Shown here piece by piece: positions 25,876 through 38,519 of a DNA stretch of 64,000 bases (the first letter of the stretch is position 1; each line of letters begins with the position of its first letter). The stretch is from Bryoerythrophyllum caledonicum (lineage: Eukaryota; Streptophyta; Bryopsida; Pottiales; Pottiaceae): positions 20,265,022 through 20,329,021 of the forward strand of contig OZ020524.1 in NCBI GenBank assembly GCA_963971425.1, read 5' to 3'. The notes below the pieces were generated by a model. It was given only the letters and a program-made list of their open reading frames with translations. It was not told the origin of the DNA and did no database searches. Made by a program: the position numbers and the translations under genes.

Positions 25876-27499
25876 CTTCAACTAATTAATGGATATTAGC
25901 TGCAGGGTAATGATTTGCTCAAATTCATAGATGAGGCCTTGTCATGTGAGCTAGTGGCAGTGTTGCCTTGATGACCAATTATGTGTGCATAAAAAAGGTC
26001 TCTCGCTTTTGGCCCTTTCATGTGAAGAACTAACTTACCCTGCACAAGGCCATCTTGCAATCCATGTACCTGTGAATAATATAGAATATTCTGTTCCTTG
26101 TGGATTTGAGATTTCAATCTGTGAAAGGAATTCTTGAACACTGGAATGTTGGGTGGTAGAATTCAACAGCTACAAAAAGTCTGCAGCTTAGGTACCTTGT
26201 CATTATAATGTTTCTGCCATGCTCTTTTTGTGTCTGACTGCATCATGTACAAAGTGCACGCTGTCACATTGTTGTCAAACGTGTACTTGATTGAAGAAGA
26301 AGCAACGTTCAGCCTGGCCTGACTTCTTCTGGATCAGCATACGTTACGCATTCTTGTCTTATTAGGATGCACTGCAGCCAAGGTTCACCGCACTGATTTC
26401 TGGAGTAGTTTTCATGAAATGACCATGATGTGCCATTTTATGGACAAGTCATTGTGAACCATATTTCAACAACAGTAGTGTTGTACCACTTGCACCTTAA
26501 ATTTAAATCTTATTAGATGCAAGTTTAAATAGACTCTATTGTGTGGATACAACCGGACATGTTAGATATAACACACGAGTAAGAGAAGTGATCACAAAGT
26601 CACCCAGGAATTAATTTGCATACGCTTGGGGAAGGGCGATCAGCAATCAGAGGCACCAAGTCAGGAAATGGTAGTCTCATAATGATGTGGGGCACTTGTT
26701 GCGTCTTGCTACCAACCCCTTTTTCTCATGAGGCACAGGACAGTCGCCATATTATTCAACCGAGGTTGATATGTGCACGCACTCTATGATGACTTTAGCC
26801 CCACAGACCAATGGGGAAAGCAAAAAGCGACTGATTCCCTCTTGAGTAATTAGTTGACATTATATATGGCATACCATGTACATGATGATGCGGAATGTCA
26901 GTGTCAAGTTTTCCCAATCAAGATGATTGCCCATGTGCAAAGTTTGCACGGAAAGTTCAAGTCAATACAAAAATATGGATGAGTTGCAAAGGAACATATG
27001 TCAGACACACTTGGGTTTATACAAATATGTAGGTGTTCCATACCTTTTCTGTCAGAGCAACGTGCTCGAGACTTCAAACATTTAATGCTCACCAATCTAG
27101 ACCAAAAAAGGCATTTGCTGTTGGCCACGCTGGACATTTTGAAAGTAGGTTACCATGATATAGTGTTAGTAACAATATATTTTAAACATTTTATCTCCCA
27201 AAACTTGATTAACAACTAACACTATTTTGTGTTGGTTAACAAACGGAATGCTATATTTAGTGTGATAGGGAGGTCCCTTTCACAGTAACTGTAGCTCAAC
27301 TTGAAGTAGGGCAAGTTTAAAATTGTTTCAAAGCTGCACATTAATATGCAAATGCTATGGAAACGTATGGACAACAATTGAAGCATGACCCAACAATTCT
27401 TGCTTCTGGAAGCTAACATTTACCCTAGTTCTAAAGAACATCTGTTAAATGCACTACAATGAAGACAAAAAGCTGAAACTTCATCGAGCGACCCAAAGA
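25876..27499. other. Convergent intergenic region (MYB 3' flank)
   Basis: Lies between the 3' ends of MYB and the NAD carrier. No gene or bounded mobile element was seen. Confidence 0.5.
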
Positions 27500-27565
27500 T
27501 ATCACCGTATCAACTATCATCTATCACCGTATCAACTATCATCTATCACCGTATCAACTATCATC
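27500..27565. repeat. Minisatellite, 22-bp unit x3
   Basis: Three perfect copies of TATCACCGTATCAACTATCA plus TC, in the 3' flank of the NAD carrier gene. Confidence 0.95.
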
Positions 27566-27800
27566 TGTAAGTGTTAACCACTACCTAGATTCTGCATAGC
27601 AACTTCTCATAGGTAACACAGAAGAACAGGTCATCAATAAGTTCTTGTTTGCATATCTACAGAGGCCTGAGCAGTAACATCCATAACTATTCTGATATTC
27701 TAAAACGAGGAGATATAAGCTTCTCTTTACATCGAGTTTATCCGTATCAAACACACAAGTTCAGGGATGAGATGAGTATCTTACAAAGAAGACGATGATT

Positions 27801-30236
27801 TCACGAGGCAGCTTTCAATTTAGGGATCTTCACCTGCTTTGTAGCCACCACGCGCGCTGCCTTCACAAGCTCTTCCTTGGTCATGAACAGGATGGCTGCT
27901 GCCGCCACACTCTGCACGATTTTGGTGCTCATGCCCTTGTAAAAGCCTGCCACTCCTTCGAATCGTATCATCTTGATGATTGCGTCCAATGTGCCTGAAT
28001 ACATGTCAACAACGAAAATTATCATCACAAATTATAGGTCACACATCATGAGTGAGAGAAACTATGTGATTTCGAGGAAATAATTTACAGTCATTGATGA
28101 TCACGTATCAGAGTACTGGAAATACGACGAAAATGTGTAATGCGTAGGAATGAAAAATACAGTTGATGATAATGACTAACCAGTGTACTGCAAATATTTA
28201 TCTCCTCCTATATCCTGCTTTGCTTGCAGGCGAGACTGCCAAAAGACAAACCAACATTGATGGTAAGCTTCAAGTTCTTTCTTGAAAATGATGTATTTGA
28301 ACTTGTTTGTTTTTTCATTTTTTAACTTAATAGAGTGAGGCAAAGATACTCACCTTCACAACCAGCAAAGGGTATGTCACCACCGTCGCCCCAAGTTTCG
28401 CAATTGCTCCCAACAAGAAGACCTAACACATAGACACAACAGCAGAACGCGTTGAATCTCACCAACGTACATAATACCATGCGTATAAAAGCTGCAAATG
28501 CACAACTAAAAGAATTTACAGGTGAATATGGGCACGAATACCTCACTGGCTGAAACGTACTTCACACCTCTAGAAGTTACCACCCGCTTTTCTGTCAACT
28601 TCTTCAGCATACCTTCATAGAACATGAACTGAACTGCTGGGTTGCAAACCTGTTGCGGCACATAGTAGTCGCAATATCATTCATCACAAGAGAAACTAGA
28701 TTGTTCCTTATAGAATGAATGTCAAGTGCACCATCTTTGACACTTTTAAACCTCAAGTGTAGCACCTTCATTCGCTTTCAGTCAAATATTTTAAACGAAA
28801 ATAAGACGGAAGCACACCTCAAGTAATGCTTAAGCTCCAAACAACTTCATGGAGAGAAACCAACCATGATTAGAGAAGGGAGAACGCCTTTCCAGAACCC
28901 ACGCACTCCAGCCTCATTATATAAATCCTTGACCTGCGATCCAAGCAAATACGTCAGAATCTAATAATGAAGAAAATATACAATGGACATGACAAAAGGG
29001 CAGTGAGTAGCTTCCTCATAAAATAAAATAAAGCAACCCACACCATCAGAAAGAACAGAGGCATTACTGTGTCAAGTGTTCCTTGCTCTACAGTGGAAGG
29101 AGAGGAATTGGACTCCGAAGTTGTAGCAATACTTGGAACTACAGAATATCCCGACCGCGTTGTAAGTTCACTCTTTGCAGCCATCTCAGACCTCTTCTGA
29201 GCCTGTGCTTGAGTCTGGTAAACACATGCCAGGCAGAAACACAACCGAAAAAGGATGTCAATCCTACAACGACGAGGGAGAGGTAAACTCCAAAACATGT
29301 ATGCCCGAATTTCCTCAGAGACATGTACAAAATACTTCAGTCGACGGTGAAGTATGGCCCAAGTTTATACCTGCATCCGTGTAACAATCACCCAAATAGG
29401 ATTCGTCACTAAAACATTTACACACCTGCACACAACGGAAGTTTAAGATCTGGTAAACCCGGTGTGCACGAAAAGAAGTTTATGCACATTTTAAATGAGT
29501 TAGAACAGCTCCAAACATGAACATAAGTCTTGAAGCAAGGTGAAAATATGCAAATGATAGGAATTTCTACCCAGCCACAGCTGCTATAACCAGGGAAGCC
29601 AGCATGCCCACAGACGCATCAGCCTTCCCCAGCTTCTTTGCTCGAGCCTCTGCTTCATCTCTCAAAAGCTGATAGAAATAGTAGTAGACGCCCTACACGA
29701 TTGACATCTGATTCAGAACCCTGACATCAAGCCGCCACGTTCTCACAAACTTTGCAGGATATGCTTGCATAAAAAGAAAACATTCAGCATAAAATTTGGT
29801 TATACCTGAGAGAAAGCAGTGCCTATCAAAGAAGGCATAAACCCTCGATACAAACCTCCCCACCCCTCTGATTTGATAACCTGCAATCAACAAGATCCAA
29901 CAAAAGCTCAGAAAATCGAACAAGCTCTCTGAAATATCCTCACACCATCACCTCACTGAAAATTCAACGGCATAGTACCTTGAAAAGTTCTTGGATGGTT
30001 CCTGTTTGCACTGTTGGTTTTGGAGCAAGCGTGTTTGCTTTGGCCTTTCGCTCCGTCTGTTGCCTGGTGTTAACCTACGGAGCACAAACTGTTCTCAGTG
30101 AAGTCCTAGAAAACAATTGAGCTTCATTAAGAAGGTCTAGAGGAGCTTCACTCACCGCGAGGAGGGGGTAGGTAAGCACTTGCGACACCACGCCGCCCCC
30201 GGCGCCTGCCAAACCATTCACCACAGCGTCCGACAT
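27801..30236 (-). CDS. PXN: Peroxisomal NAD carrier, mitochondrial carrier family (11 exons)
   Basis: Exons in transcript order: 30156-30236, 29979-30074, 29806-29880, 29571-29692, 29371-29425, 29068-29214, 28866-28933 (a boundary may be off by one), 28542-28649, 28354-28422, 28181-28235, 27801-27994. The product is about 356 residues with three carrier repeats. Repeat 1 has GLAGAGGGVVSQVLTYPLLAVNTRQQ, where a PxxxVxxR motif is recognisable. Repeat 2 has NPIWVIVTRMQ, and repeat 3 has YPLLVVKSRLQ with EGVAGFYKGMSTKIVQS. This matches plant PXN (At2g39970), which imports NAD+ into peroxisomes in exchange for AMP or NADH. A low-complexity Ser/Thr loop of about 45 residues between repeats 1 and 2 is encoded by exon 6. 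There is no presequence, as usual for PXN. The gene looks intact. Confidence 0.93.
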
Positions 30237-30359
30237 TCCTCCCAAACTCTAAAACCTGATCAGAAACCAGAAACCGAATGAATATAAACACATCAGAACC
30301 AACCGCGTGTGTGCGACACCTTCTCATCAAACGCACACAGTACAGACTAAAAATCTCCG

Positions 30360-30392
30360 CTAGGGTTTAACGTTTGGCACGGTTTAGGGTTT
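30360..30392. promoter_or_regulatory. Telo-box motifs upstream of PXN
   Basis: CTAGGGTTTAA at about 30360 and TTTAGGGTTT at 30383-30392 lie 120-160 bp upstream of the PXN start codon. A similar AGGGTTTAGGG stands at about 30543, in what looks like a partial duplication of the same leader. Telo-boxes near transcription starts are common in plants. Function is inferred. Confidence 0.4.
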
Positions 30393-30881
30393 GACGTGGC
30401 TTCTAATCCAAACTTGAAGCAAATGGACATCAGTTTAGCTATGGCAATGAAAGTGCGTGTCGTACAGCAAAACAGAAGACGGCCAAGCGGAATCGAGTGA
30501 CAGATTCAAAGACACACACAATGCAGACTTCAAAGCTCCGTCAGGGTTTAGGGCTTTCTGTGATTTAAGGCAAGCCGGACATCATTCCGTGCAGAAAAAT
30601 GAAACAGCGGAACTGGAGATGATCGAGACGACAACGGTGCAGTGACAACGCTGAATTGATCTGTGAGTTGGGTGAGTTACCTCAACAAGCTCGCATCGAC
30701 GATGGTGATGTGCATGCTACTACCAGAGTCTTGGGGATTGTGGGGCATCGTTAGCATTGATTGTATGAATGTGCGATTGAGTGACGCGCGATGCCGTGAT
30801 GGATAAGAGTACCGACTTGGCAACTTCGGTGGAGGTGGCGTATGCACCGCATCCCCTGGCGGTGCAAATTTATCTATCGCT

Positions 30882-32697
30882 TCATCCATCCATGCCTGGT
30901 TTTGAAGGGGCCACTTGCTCCAAAGAGGTCATCGTGCTCATTTGCTTCTTCAGCTCTGCAATCTTAGCTTGGATTGCCTTCATCGTCTCTGATCTGACAA
31001 TTGAAGACCTTGGACGCTTCTTTAAGTAAAGGGCGAAGCAATTCTTGACGTTAACCCTTTAGCGCCTAGGAAGCTCGAAGTGGGACTCCGGAGGTGCTCA
31101 AACTCAATTTGCATGAAATCCATGAGGAACTAGGCTTCGAGATATGAGGTTCAGATTTGCGCATTCGTTACACAAACACTCTCCAACAATCAGATCATGA
31201 TTTGGATTTATAGAACTCTTGGAAAAGCTAGGAATACAACACAAAATACACCAAATACACTCAAATACAGTGAATACAGTGAATACTATGCCACATACTA
31301 TGTTGTATTTCACACACATGCACATTGATTTTGGTCTTAAATTTTGATTGAACTTGGTCTTTAAGACATTCTTCATTGTTTTGTGATTGTTGATCTCTCT
31401 CTTCACATACAAAACTTCCGTTTTGATTCGTATAAGGTTTGAACATTTTTGTATACAACCAAGTAGAAAAAAGAAAAAAAATCACCAATAATTGGGTATA
31501 AATATATTCTTCACACATAATATGTCAATGTGAAGCTATCAACCTAGTGCACATGTGAACCGCTCTAATTCAAAGTAAAAAAATTCTTGCAAGACTCTAT
31601 TGATAGTTAAAGTAGTACACCCTCCAAATTCCACAGTTTTCACTACCAATATACGGTAACTTTAAACACTATAATCTATTCCATCAACGGTTGGATGTTG
31701 TGCAAAATTTCCCCAAAGTTGAGATCATGGGTTGAGTTCAATTTTGTAAGGTTAGATATTAATATTAGTCATTGTATTTCCATCAATTCCGGTTCAAAGA
31801 AAAAAATCAGCAGAATTCTTGGTTTCTCCATAAACATCCCTGGGCGCTAAAGGGTTAAGGCCGAATGTGCCACAATGAGAACATGTGACAGGCTTCTTTC
31901 CTTTGCCCCCAACCTTTCGGCTATCTTGGTCTTAGGCATAGCCTTCCTCGCGCCTCCTTCTTTCTTCTTAGAGTAGTTGGAATCCCCCCTAGGTGTAACC
32001 CGCTTCCCCACAAGACCAGCAATGTACAACCTTCTCAATTTGCGCCTCAGCCAAGGTGCCGGTCCCGGTGGCAAGTTTCTCGGATTTGGGAGCGACCATC
32101 AAGGATGTGATCAAGTCCGTAGTCTCTCTCACGCCAAGCGCCTTGTTAAGCGATTCCACTTCGGCAAAGGCATGTGCCAAGGTCGTGTTGCGGTGATATC
32201 GAAACCGAAGATGCGGATCGATCATCTTTCTACCATCACCTTCTCTAGCTTGGAGATAAAGATTTTCATCAACTAGCGTTCTGTGAACACACCGTCCACT
32301 TCCGCCGCCAACCGGGTATATATGGAGCAAGGAGCATCCTCATTATCATGGCAAAATTCTAGGATGCAGTGCGTCTGATCACGGCAAAACCCTTCATACT
32401 CCGCCTCCAATTGCTCCAAAAAACATATTAGGGATTAAAGCCCGACGGTTCGCCAATCACCATTAACGCCGTCTTCATGGCCTCGGCCAAACATGACATG
32501 GCTAAACCAGCACCTTCACCTCCAAGAGCAATGCTCTTTTGTTTAGTGTCCCCACTAGACGGGCTCTCTTCCTCCTTGGGCACACTGCTAGCAGATGAGA
32601 CATGAGCGATCGCACTTTCCTTGAGCACATTCACCAATTCTACCCAGTCGGGCCAATAAATCTCTATTGAATGCAAGTGCTCCTTGTGTAGCTTCAT
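30882..32697 (-). pseudogene. Decayed retrotransposon gag with two zinc knuckles, split by a TTAA element
   Basis: Minus-strand fragments in shifting frames read as a plant gag polyprotein. They include TLVDENLYLQAREGDGRKM with a parallel frame containing KIFISKLEKVMVE, then ATLAHAFAEVE-like TTLAHAFAEVESLNKALG, TDLITSLMVAPKSEK, and a knuckle CWSCGEAGYT (expected His replaced by Tyr). A second knuckle CSHCGTFGL is broken at 31858 by the TTAA element, and its last Cys lies on the far side at about 31037. A coiled Lys/Gln-rich tail ends at 30882. Several stops and frameshifts make it dead. Whether it came from a copia or gypsy element is not resolved. Confidence 0.65.
31051..31858. mobile_element. 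piggyBac-like non-autonomous element, copy C
   Basis: 808 bp including both TTAA sites. The ends are 20 bp with one mismatch: TTAACCCTTTAGCGCCTAGG on the left against TTAACCCTTTAGCGCCCAGG on the reversed right. No transposase frame. The interior is AT-rich with only faint similarity to copies A and B (around AAACACTATAATCT). It sits inside a gag zinc knuckle whose frame is continuous across the empty site, so the TTAA duplication and insertion are exact. Confidence 0.8.
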
Positions 32698-35600
32698 CCA
32701 CTGACCATATGTTTAAAGAGCCTTCAACTTGAGATGCTAGGGTAGTAACTCAAAAGTGTACAACTCGTTGAACAAGAGTATTTGCTAATTTGTTGAACAA
32801 GAGAATTTGTTGACTCTTCTTTCTTTGAGCATGTCTCAAATCGGAGTTTCCAATTGTACAGATAAATGCCCTCAACTTGTCCCAAGAAACAATTCTACAC
32901 GACATGGCAATGAACCTCTGCCATGTCGTCTGTCGTGCACAAACACATCGTGCAAAGATAACATCGTGCCAATAGGTGAGAGCGCACAAATAGAGGCAAA
33001 CTCGGAGCAATGGTGACTATACTATCACCGTTGCCTCCGTAAACAACGAAAATAATTGTTCACAAAAGAAACTATTAACCACTCAGCAACCTGGGCTAGG
33101 GAAAAAGAAATAAATACCGAGACCACAACATTTAGTGATTGGTCTACAAGGACCCCTTTACTAATAAACAAGTACAAAACACTTGTAACTACACAATAGT
33201 CAAGTCGATGCTACTCTTGAAGAGTTGAAGCATGATCACGATGCGGCTAACGGTGTGCACACACTCCCTCACCTCATCACGTGGGAGACTCAACTTGAGA
33301 AAGATGAGTCTCCCTCAACCACACGTGAAGGTCATCCGGGTTCCAAGTCCCGAGATGAGGTGTCAAAAGACACTACCGTTCCCCTAGCCGCCACGGGGCA
33401 CTAGCCCTAACCCTAATCTCCCATTAGCGCTAAGTCTTGGGCTCTCCGATAACTCCACAATTCTCTAGATGGTTTCTACCCGAATACCACCTACACAAAC
33501 ACCTCCATGCACCGATCCTGACACGTCACATGTGTCCACATTCCAAACCTAAAGCCTACAATCGATATTCAACGCAGAAATAGGTTCAAAAGTCTCATCG
33601 GTATTCGATCATGGCTCAAAGTCTAGAGTGGACGCACTCTCTAGTTAATCCGGTGAGAGGGAGCGGGTAACACCGACTCCTCGTATTAACTATAAAGAAA
33701 CCCCCGGGAAACTACCTACGACAATTATCTAAGTGATAAAGGTGACCTGCACTTTGCAAAATCACCAAATTATGCAAATGATTGATCATCACCTCCGGCA
33801 ATCACAGTCCCAACAACCACTCTACAAAAAAGCCATGCCGGTCATTACCTCGGCTTTGTTCCTACAATACTCTTATCACAAACTAATGACTATAGAAAAC
33901 GGGGACACCTGAGAACTTCGGCAACAAAATCCCGCAACATGGGAGGCGTACCATAAATAAAATCTAGGAAATTAACATTGGATCCTCTCCCTCAACAACA
34001 TAAAAGCAAGAAAAGACAAAGTGACAAGAGCTATTGGATTGTGCTTGCAGTGGGTGATCACAAAAAATAAAAACACCTACAATAGTGCAAGAGAAACACT
34101 AAAATTGTTCCCCCTAAGTCCCACTACTTCAAATTTTGGGAAATACTTGAAAATTGGTGTTGAAAAACACTATTCAGCCCATAAAAATAGTCATTCGGGG
34201 CCAAAAATCAATTCTCACAGCCAATTTCAACAACTTAATTTGATTCCTTGGCCAATTCCACCGAAATTAGGCACGAAATATGCCTAATTTGGAGCTAAGG
34301 TGTATCCACGGATGAAGTTTCAAAGTTTGGCACTCTATTTTTTTATTCCTTTTTAGAACTCACATAGAAATGTGGTTTTTGAAAGGTTTTAACAACTAAA
34401 ATCTAGCTTCTCCACCAACTATGTACTACCACTACAAATTCAAATCCAAAACCACAATTAAAAATTAATAATTTTTGCAAAAGATAGAAATGTGAAGTAA
34501 CCATTCTAGTGACACATTGACACATTAAAATTCCTAAAATTTCAATTGACACATTAAAGGGTCCGACACGCAAAAGGATATATGATGTTGTCAAGTCCCC
34601 AACGCCTTTGCATCCTATCGATAGATGGATAATGAGCGGATGAAATCACAGCTTGGATGAAACTGCAGTGCAAATGAAATCGCAACTTGATAGAAAAATT
34701 GCAACTAGAATGGAAAATTGCAGCTAGGATTTGAATTACAGATCGCAACTATGGGAACGTGCTTGAGATTTGCAGACGCCCACTTGGCGACTTTAGTCTT
34801 TACTAGAGGTTAACAAACTATGTATGTAGACTACATCTAAAAGATGACAAGTTTATAACAACGAGCATATTCTACATCAATTCTATTTTTTAAATACAAT
34901 TCCGTCTTTAAGTGGAGCCTAGCCATCCATACTTTCTTCTCATCACTAAAGTCAATCAAATATATATGTGCAACGAGCCTATTTCCACTATTGACAAAAA
35001 AATTCCAACCTTGTCTTGTTGCACCTAGACCTTGGTAGGTGCTTGGCAAACCTACACCCACGTTGGTACCTAAAATTCTTTTGTAGGTTCAATGGTTGAA
35101 CTTTCTCATTTTCAAAGACAACCTAATGCATCTCCTTGATAATTCAATTTAGGTCTATGATTCCAAAAGCTACGATTCATTTAGGAGGCAATCGCTATGA
35201 TCCGATATCAACATTTTAAAACATGGTTTTCATGATGAAGTAACAACCGCAAGTGTTAATTTTCCATGGCTTTTAGTGGGCCTTGTACCTCAAATAAGTT
35301 ATTTTCTTGTTTATAGAGTTCATTAGAGGTACCCTTTACAACAAAGACTGGACAACAAGTTTGTCTTGGTCCTTTGTTTCTATATATGCCTTCAATATTT
35401 TGTGATTAAGGAGGGAAGATAGACACTTCCCGCTCCCCCAATTTGCATAATGTTTTTATACAGTAGTTAGGAGGAAAGGTAGGCAATTCTCTATCCCCCT
35501 TTCACCATTTTTTGTGATTTGAGGTAGGAATAAACACTTGCCTATCCCTCCAAATTCTACAATGTCTAATGGTTTTACAATCGCAACTCGGAAGGATATA

Positions 35601-35740
35601 GACTCTAGCCTATTCCTTCCTTCCAATTTCCACAACATTTTAAGGATTTGTGGATACAAAGAGAAGGGTATGCAACGGCCAAACCTCCTTCACTATTTTT
35701 TTTATTAAACATGGGAAGAGGTCGGCACTTGCCTAATGTA
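32698..35740. other. Repeat-derived intergenic DNA, unassigned
   Basis: No gene is supported. The part at 32700-34300 may be the rest of the gag-bearing element, but LTRs were not identified. Degenerate repeats of about 60 bp (variants of ACTTGCCTATCCC) occur at about 35410-35690, next to the first Tc1-like element. Confidence 0.4.
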
Positions 35741-36680
35741 CAGTAGGGTGACATTCAAATTGGCCGTTTGGGCAATTCCAGGGATGGTGTCCCACACTGC
35801 TGCCAACTTTGACGCCCTCCACAGGGTTGAAAAATTGTTTTTTTACTCTGAAATTTTGGGAACAGCATCACCTCTATGTTAAAAACATGCATACCAAATT
35901 TCAAGTCCAGAGGACTTATAAAACAAAAGATATTAAAAATTAACCACCATGGGGTAGCTGTGAGAAAAGTTTCTCAACCGCCAACTTTGACACCATCCCA
36001 AGGATTGAGGAAATTTTTTTTGCCCATGGAATTTTTGGAGTGAGAACACCTTTATGTTGATTACATGTGTGGAAATTTTCAAGTCCAAGAAATGCACAAA
36101 AAAAATCACATCCCAAATCTACCAACATGTGTAATTGTGAGAAAAAAAGGGAAAAACCATTTTACTACTTCCAACTTTGACACCCTCCCTAGGATTGAGG
36201 GTTTGTTATTTCAACATGAAATTTTTGACACATGGTAACCTTTATGTTGATAACATGTGGGAAAATTTTCAAGGCCAAAAAATGTATTCAAAAGAAGATA
36301 TTCAAAATCTACTAACATGGGGGTTAGTTGTGAGAAAAGTTTCATAGTTGCCCACTTTGACACCCTCCCAAGAATTCAAAAAAATTTATTTGTCCATGAA
36401 ATTTTGGGTATGAAGTCACCTTCACGTCAAATTACAAGTGTGGAAAATTTCAAAATCCAATTACACAAAAATCCACATACCAAGTCTACCAACATGTATT
36501 GTTGTGACAAACAAAGGGGAAAGTTTACCACTACTTCCAACTTCAACACCCTTCCTAGGATTGAGTTTTTGTTGATACATAATGAAATTTTGGCCACAAG
36601 ATCATCTCTATATTGGTAACATATGAGATAGATTTCAAAGCCAAAAGATGTATATACAAAAAAAAATTATTCCATATCTA
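35741..36680 (+). repeat. Left TIR of element 1: five tandem ~180-bp units
   Basis: Each unit contains a version of CCAACTTTGACACCCTCC, then ATTGAGG, GAAATTTTTGG, TTATGTTGA-ACATGTG, TTTCAAGTCCA and ATCTACCAACATG. Units begin near 35800, 35980, 36168, 36348 and 36533. Units differ from each other far more than the left arm differs from the right arm. Confidence 0.85.
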
Positions 36681-36989
36681 CGAATGTTTGTAACAATGAG
36701 AAACTATATTGAAGGGGCATATTGAGAATGTCAAATTATCTTTGACACCTCGTACTCTTCATTGATTTTATTCATGTGACTAAGCTACCAAACATAAATG
36801 CATCTTGAAAATATCAATGAAATCTACATGTAGAATTGCAGAGTTGTTTTGTGTAGAAGAATCCACTTGTCATAAGGTTTGGTGTGCATTATGCACGTAT
36901 GACGAGTTTTCTCCTCCAAATATCTGTTGAGCACTATGTAAAGGAAATGTTGTGTGTATTTTGTCATGTGATTTGTAATAGAGTGAATG

Positions 36990-37180
36990 TTGAGATGGTA
37001 TTGAGAGTGAATGTTGAGATGGTATTGAGTGGACATATTAGATATGGGCTGAGTGTTGTTGACTGATTGAGTGGACATATTAGATATTGGCTGAGTGTTG
37101 TTGACTGATTGAGTAGACAAATCACACATGGGCTGATCCATTGAGTGGGCATATCACATATGGGCTGATTTATTGAGTGG
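36990..37180. repeat. Minisatellite inside element 1, ~45-bp units
   Basis: Repeats of ATTGAGTGGACATATTAGAT with GGGCTGAGTGTTGTTGACTG, decaying to the right. A second short repeat (ATGCACATGCCATGGTTATC) follows at about 37273-37340. Partial similarity to 41390-41450 of element 2, inverted, shows shared ancestry. Confidence 0.75.
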
Positions 37181-37511
37181 ATATATATATTTATTTTTTT
37201 GAGAGTTATTGACTAGTTTACTGAGTGTTGACGAATCACATGTGGCATGAGTATGTCCAAAAGTATTTTTGGTTCACTCAATTGATGCACATGCCATGGT
37301 TATCATCTAATGCACATGCCATGGTTATCACCTAATGCACATGCCAATGTGAGTGTTATGTTGTTGATTGATTTATTTAGTGCACATGCCATAAGCTGAG
37401 TCCTTTGTGTTTACTGAATTATATAATCCAATTGCCATAGGTTGAGTGTTATATTGATTACTTATTGAAGAGCATTTAGTATTGTATCAACATCATAAAA
37501 AATAGTCTATA

Positions 37512-38519
37512 ATGGCAATTTCAGATGAAATCCGTGCTCGCATTATAGGTTTGAGTGAGGGAGGAAATACAGGAGTTCAAATTGCAGCCATTACTGGAGT
37601 TTCTATTAGAACAGTTCAGAGGTTAGTAAAAACGTTTAAAGAAGATGGAACTTATAAGCGCAAACCTTGCGGTGGAAGTCACGCTAAAAAACTTAGTGAG
37701 AGAGATGTGAATAATATTGTGCGTTATGCAAAAACTCATCGTTGTTCCTCGGTCTCAGAGATTACTAATATGTGCCGTACTCAAGTGTGTAGACGTACTA
37801 TTCAAATGGTATTACATAAAAGTGGTATTTTTAGTCGAATTGCAGTCAAAAAACCTTTCTTGACATCCCATCACATGTCTCAATGGTTAGCTTTTGCTCA
37901 GAAGTACCATGGATGGAGTCCAAAAGAGTGGGAGCGTATTGTTTGGACATATGAATCTACTTTTGAGATTGGAAAAAGTTCTCGGCAAATTCATGTTTGG
38001 AGAAGTGCATATGAGCGTTATTCATCAAGTTGTATAGTTCCTACTTTTAAAAGTGGACGGACATCTTTGATGATTTGGGGTGCATTTGCTGGAGGACAAA
38101 AGTCACAACTTGTCTTTATGCCAAAAATTCAACGTTCTGCTAAAGATTTTGTTGAAGTGGTCTACGATGGCGAATTGATTCATTTCTTGAGTACACTTCC
38201 AGAAGGAGTGCTAATGGAAGATGGTGCACCTGTTCATCGTAGCAAAACATGTGAAGAATGGAGACAAACCCACCAACTCGAAAAGCTCAATTGGCCTGCA
38301 AACTCTCCCGATCTCAATCCAATCGAGAATGTCTGGAGGATGCTAAAAGATGTTGTGCAACATGGCAAGGAATGCCCTAGAAACTTAGAAGTGATGAAGG
38401 TAGTTCTTGAAAAAGAGTGGAATTTGGTTAGTGGTACAAAGCTCCTTCAACTATGTCATTCTATGCCCTCAAGGTTACAAGCGGTGATTGATGCTAATGG
38501 AGGACATACACGTTGGTAG
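37512..38519 (+). CDS. Tc1-like transposase, catalytic Asp changed to Tyr
   Basis: 335 codons, uninterrupted. The N-terminal paired-type helix-turn-helix covers residues 1-60 (IRARIIGLSEGGNTGVQIAA, VSIRTVQRLVKTF), with a second DNA-binding half to ~115. The DDE core has the second Asp in LMEDGAPVH (residue 237) and the Glu in DLNPIENVW (residue 272), exactly 34 residues between, so DD34E, the Tc1 type rather than the DD39D mariner type usual in plants. The first catalytic Asp (the WTDES motif in element 2) is Tyr here (WTYES, residue 147, codon 37950-37952), so the protein should be catalytically dead although its frame is open. The last codon overlaps the start of the right TIR. Confidence 0.9.
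   Translation: MAISDEIRARIIGLSEGGNTGVQIAAITGVSIRTVQRLVKTFKEDGTYKRKPCGGSHAKKLSERDVNNIVRYAKTHRCSSVSEITNMCRTQVCRRTIQMVLHKSGIFSRIAVKKPFLTSHHMSQWLAFAQKYHGWSPKEWERIVWTYESTFEIGKSSRQIHVWRSAYERYSSSCIVPTFKSGRTSLMIWGAFAGGQKSQLVFMPKIQRSAKDFVEVVYDGELIHFLSTLPEGVLMEDGAPVHRSKTCEEWRQTHQLEKLNWPANSPDLNPIENVWRMLKDVVQHGKECPRNLEVMKVVLEKEWNLVSGTKLLQLCHSMPSRLQAVIDANGGHTRW

Noticed and set aside
36990-37180. CRISPR-like array of repeats
   Set aside because: Repeats are adjacent and decaying without unique spacers, and the window is eukaryotic. It is a minisatellite.
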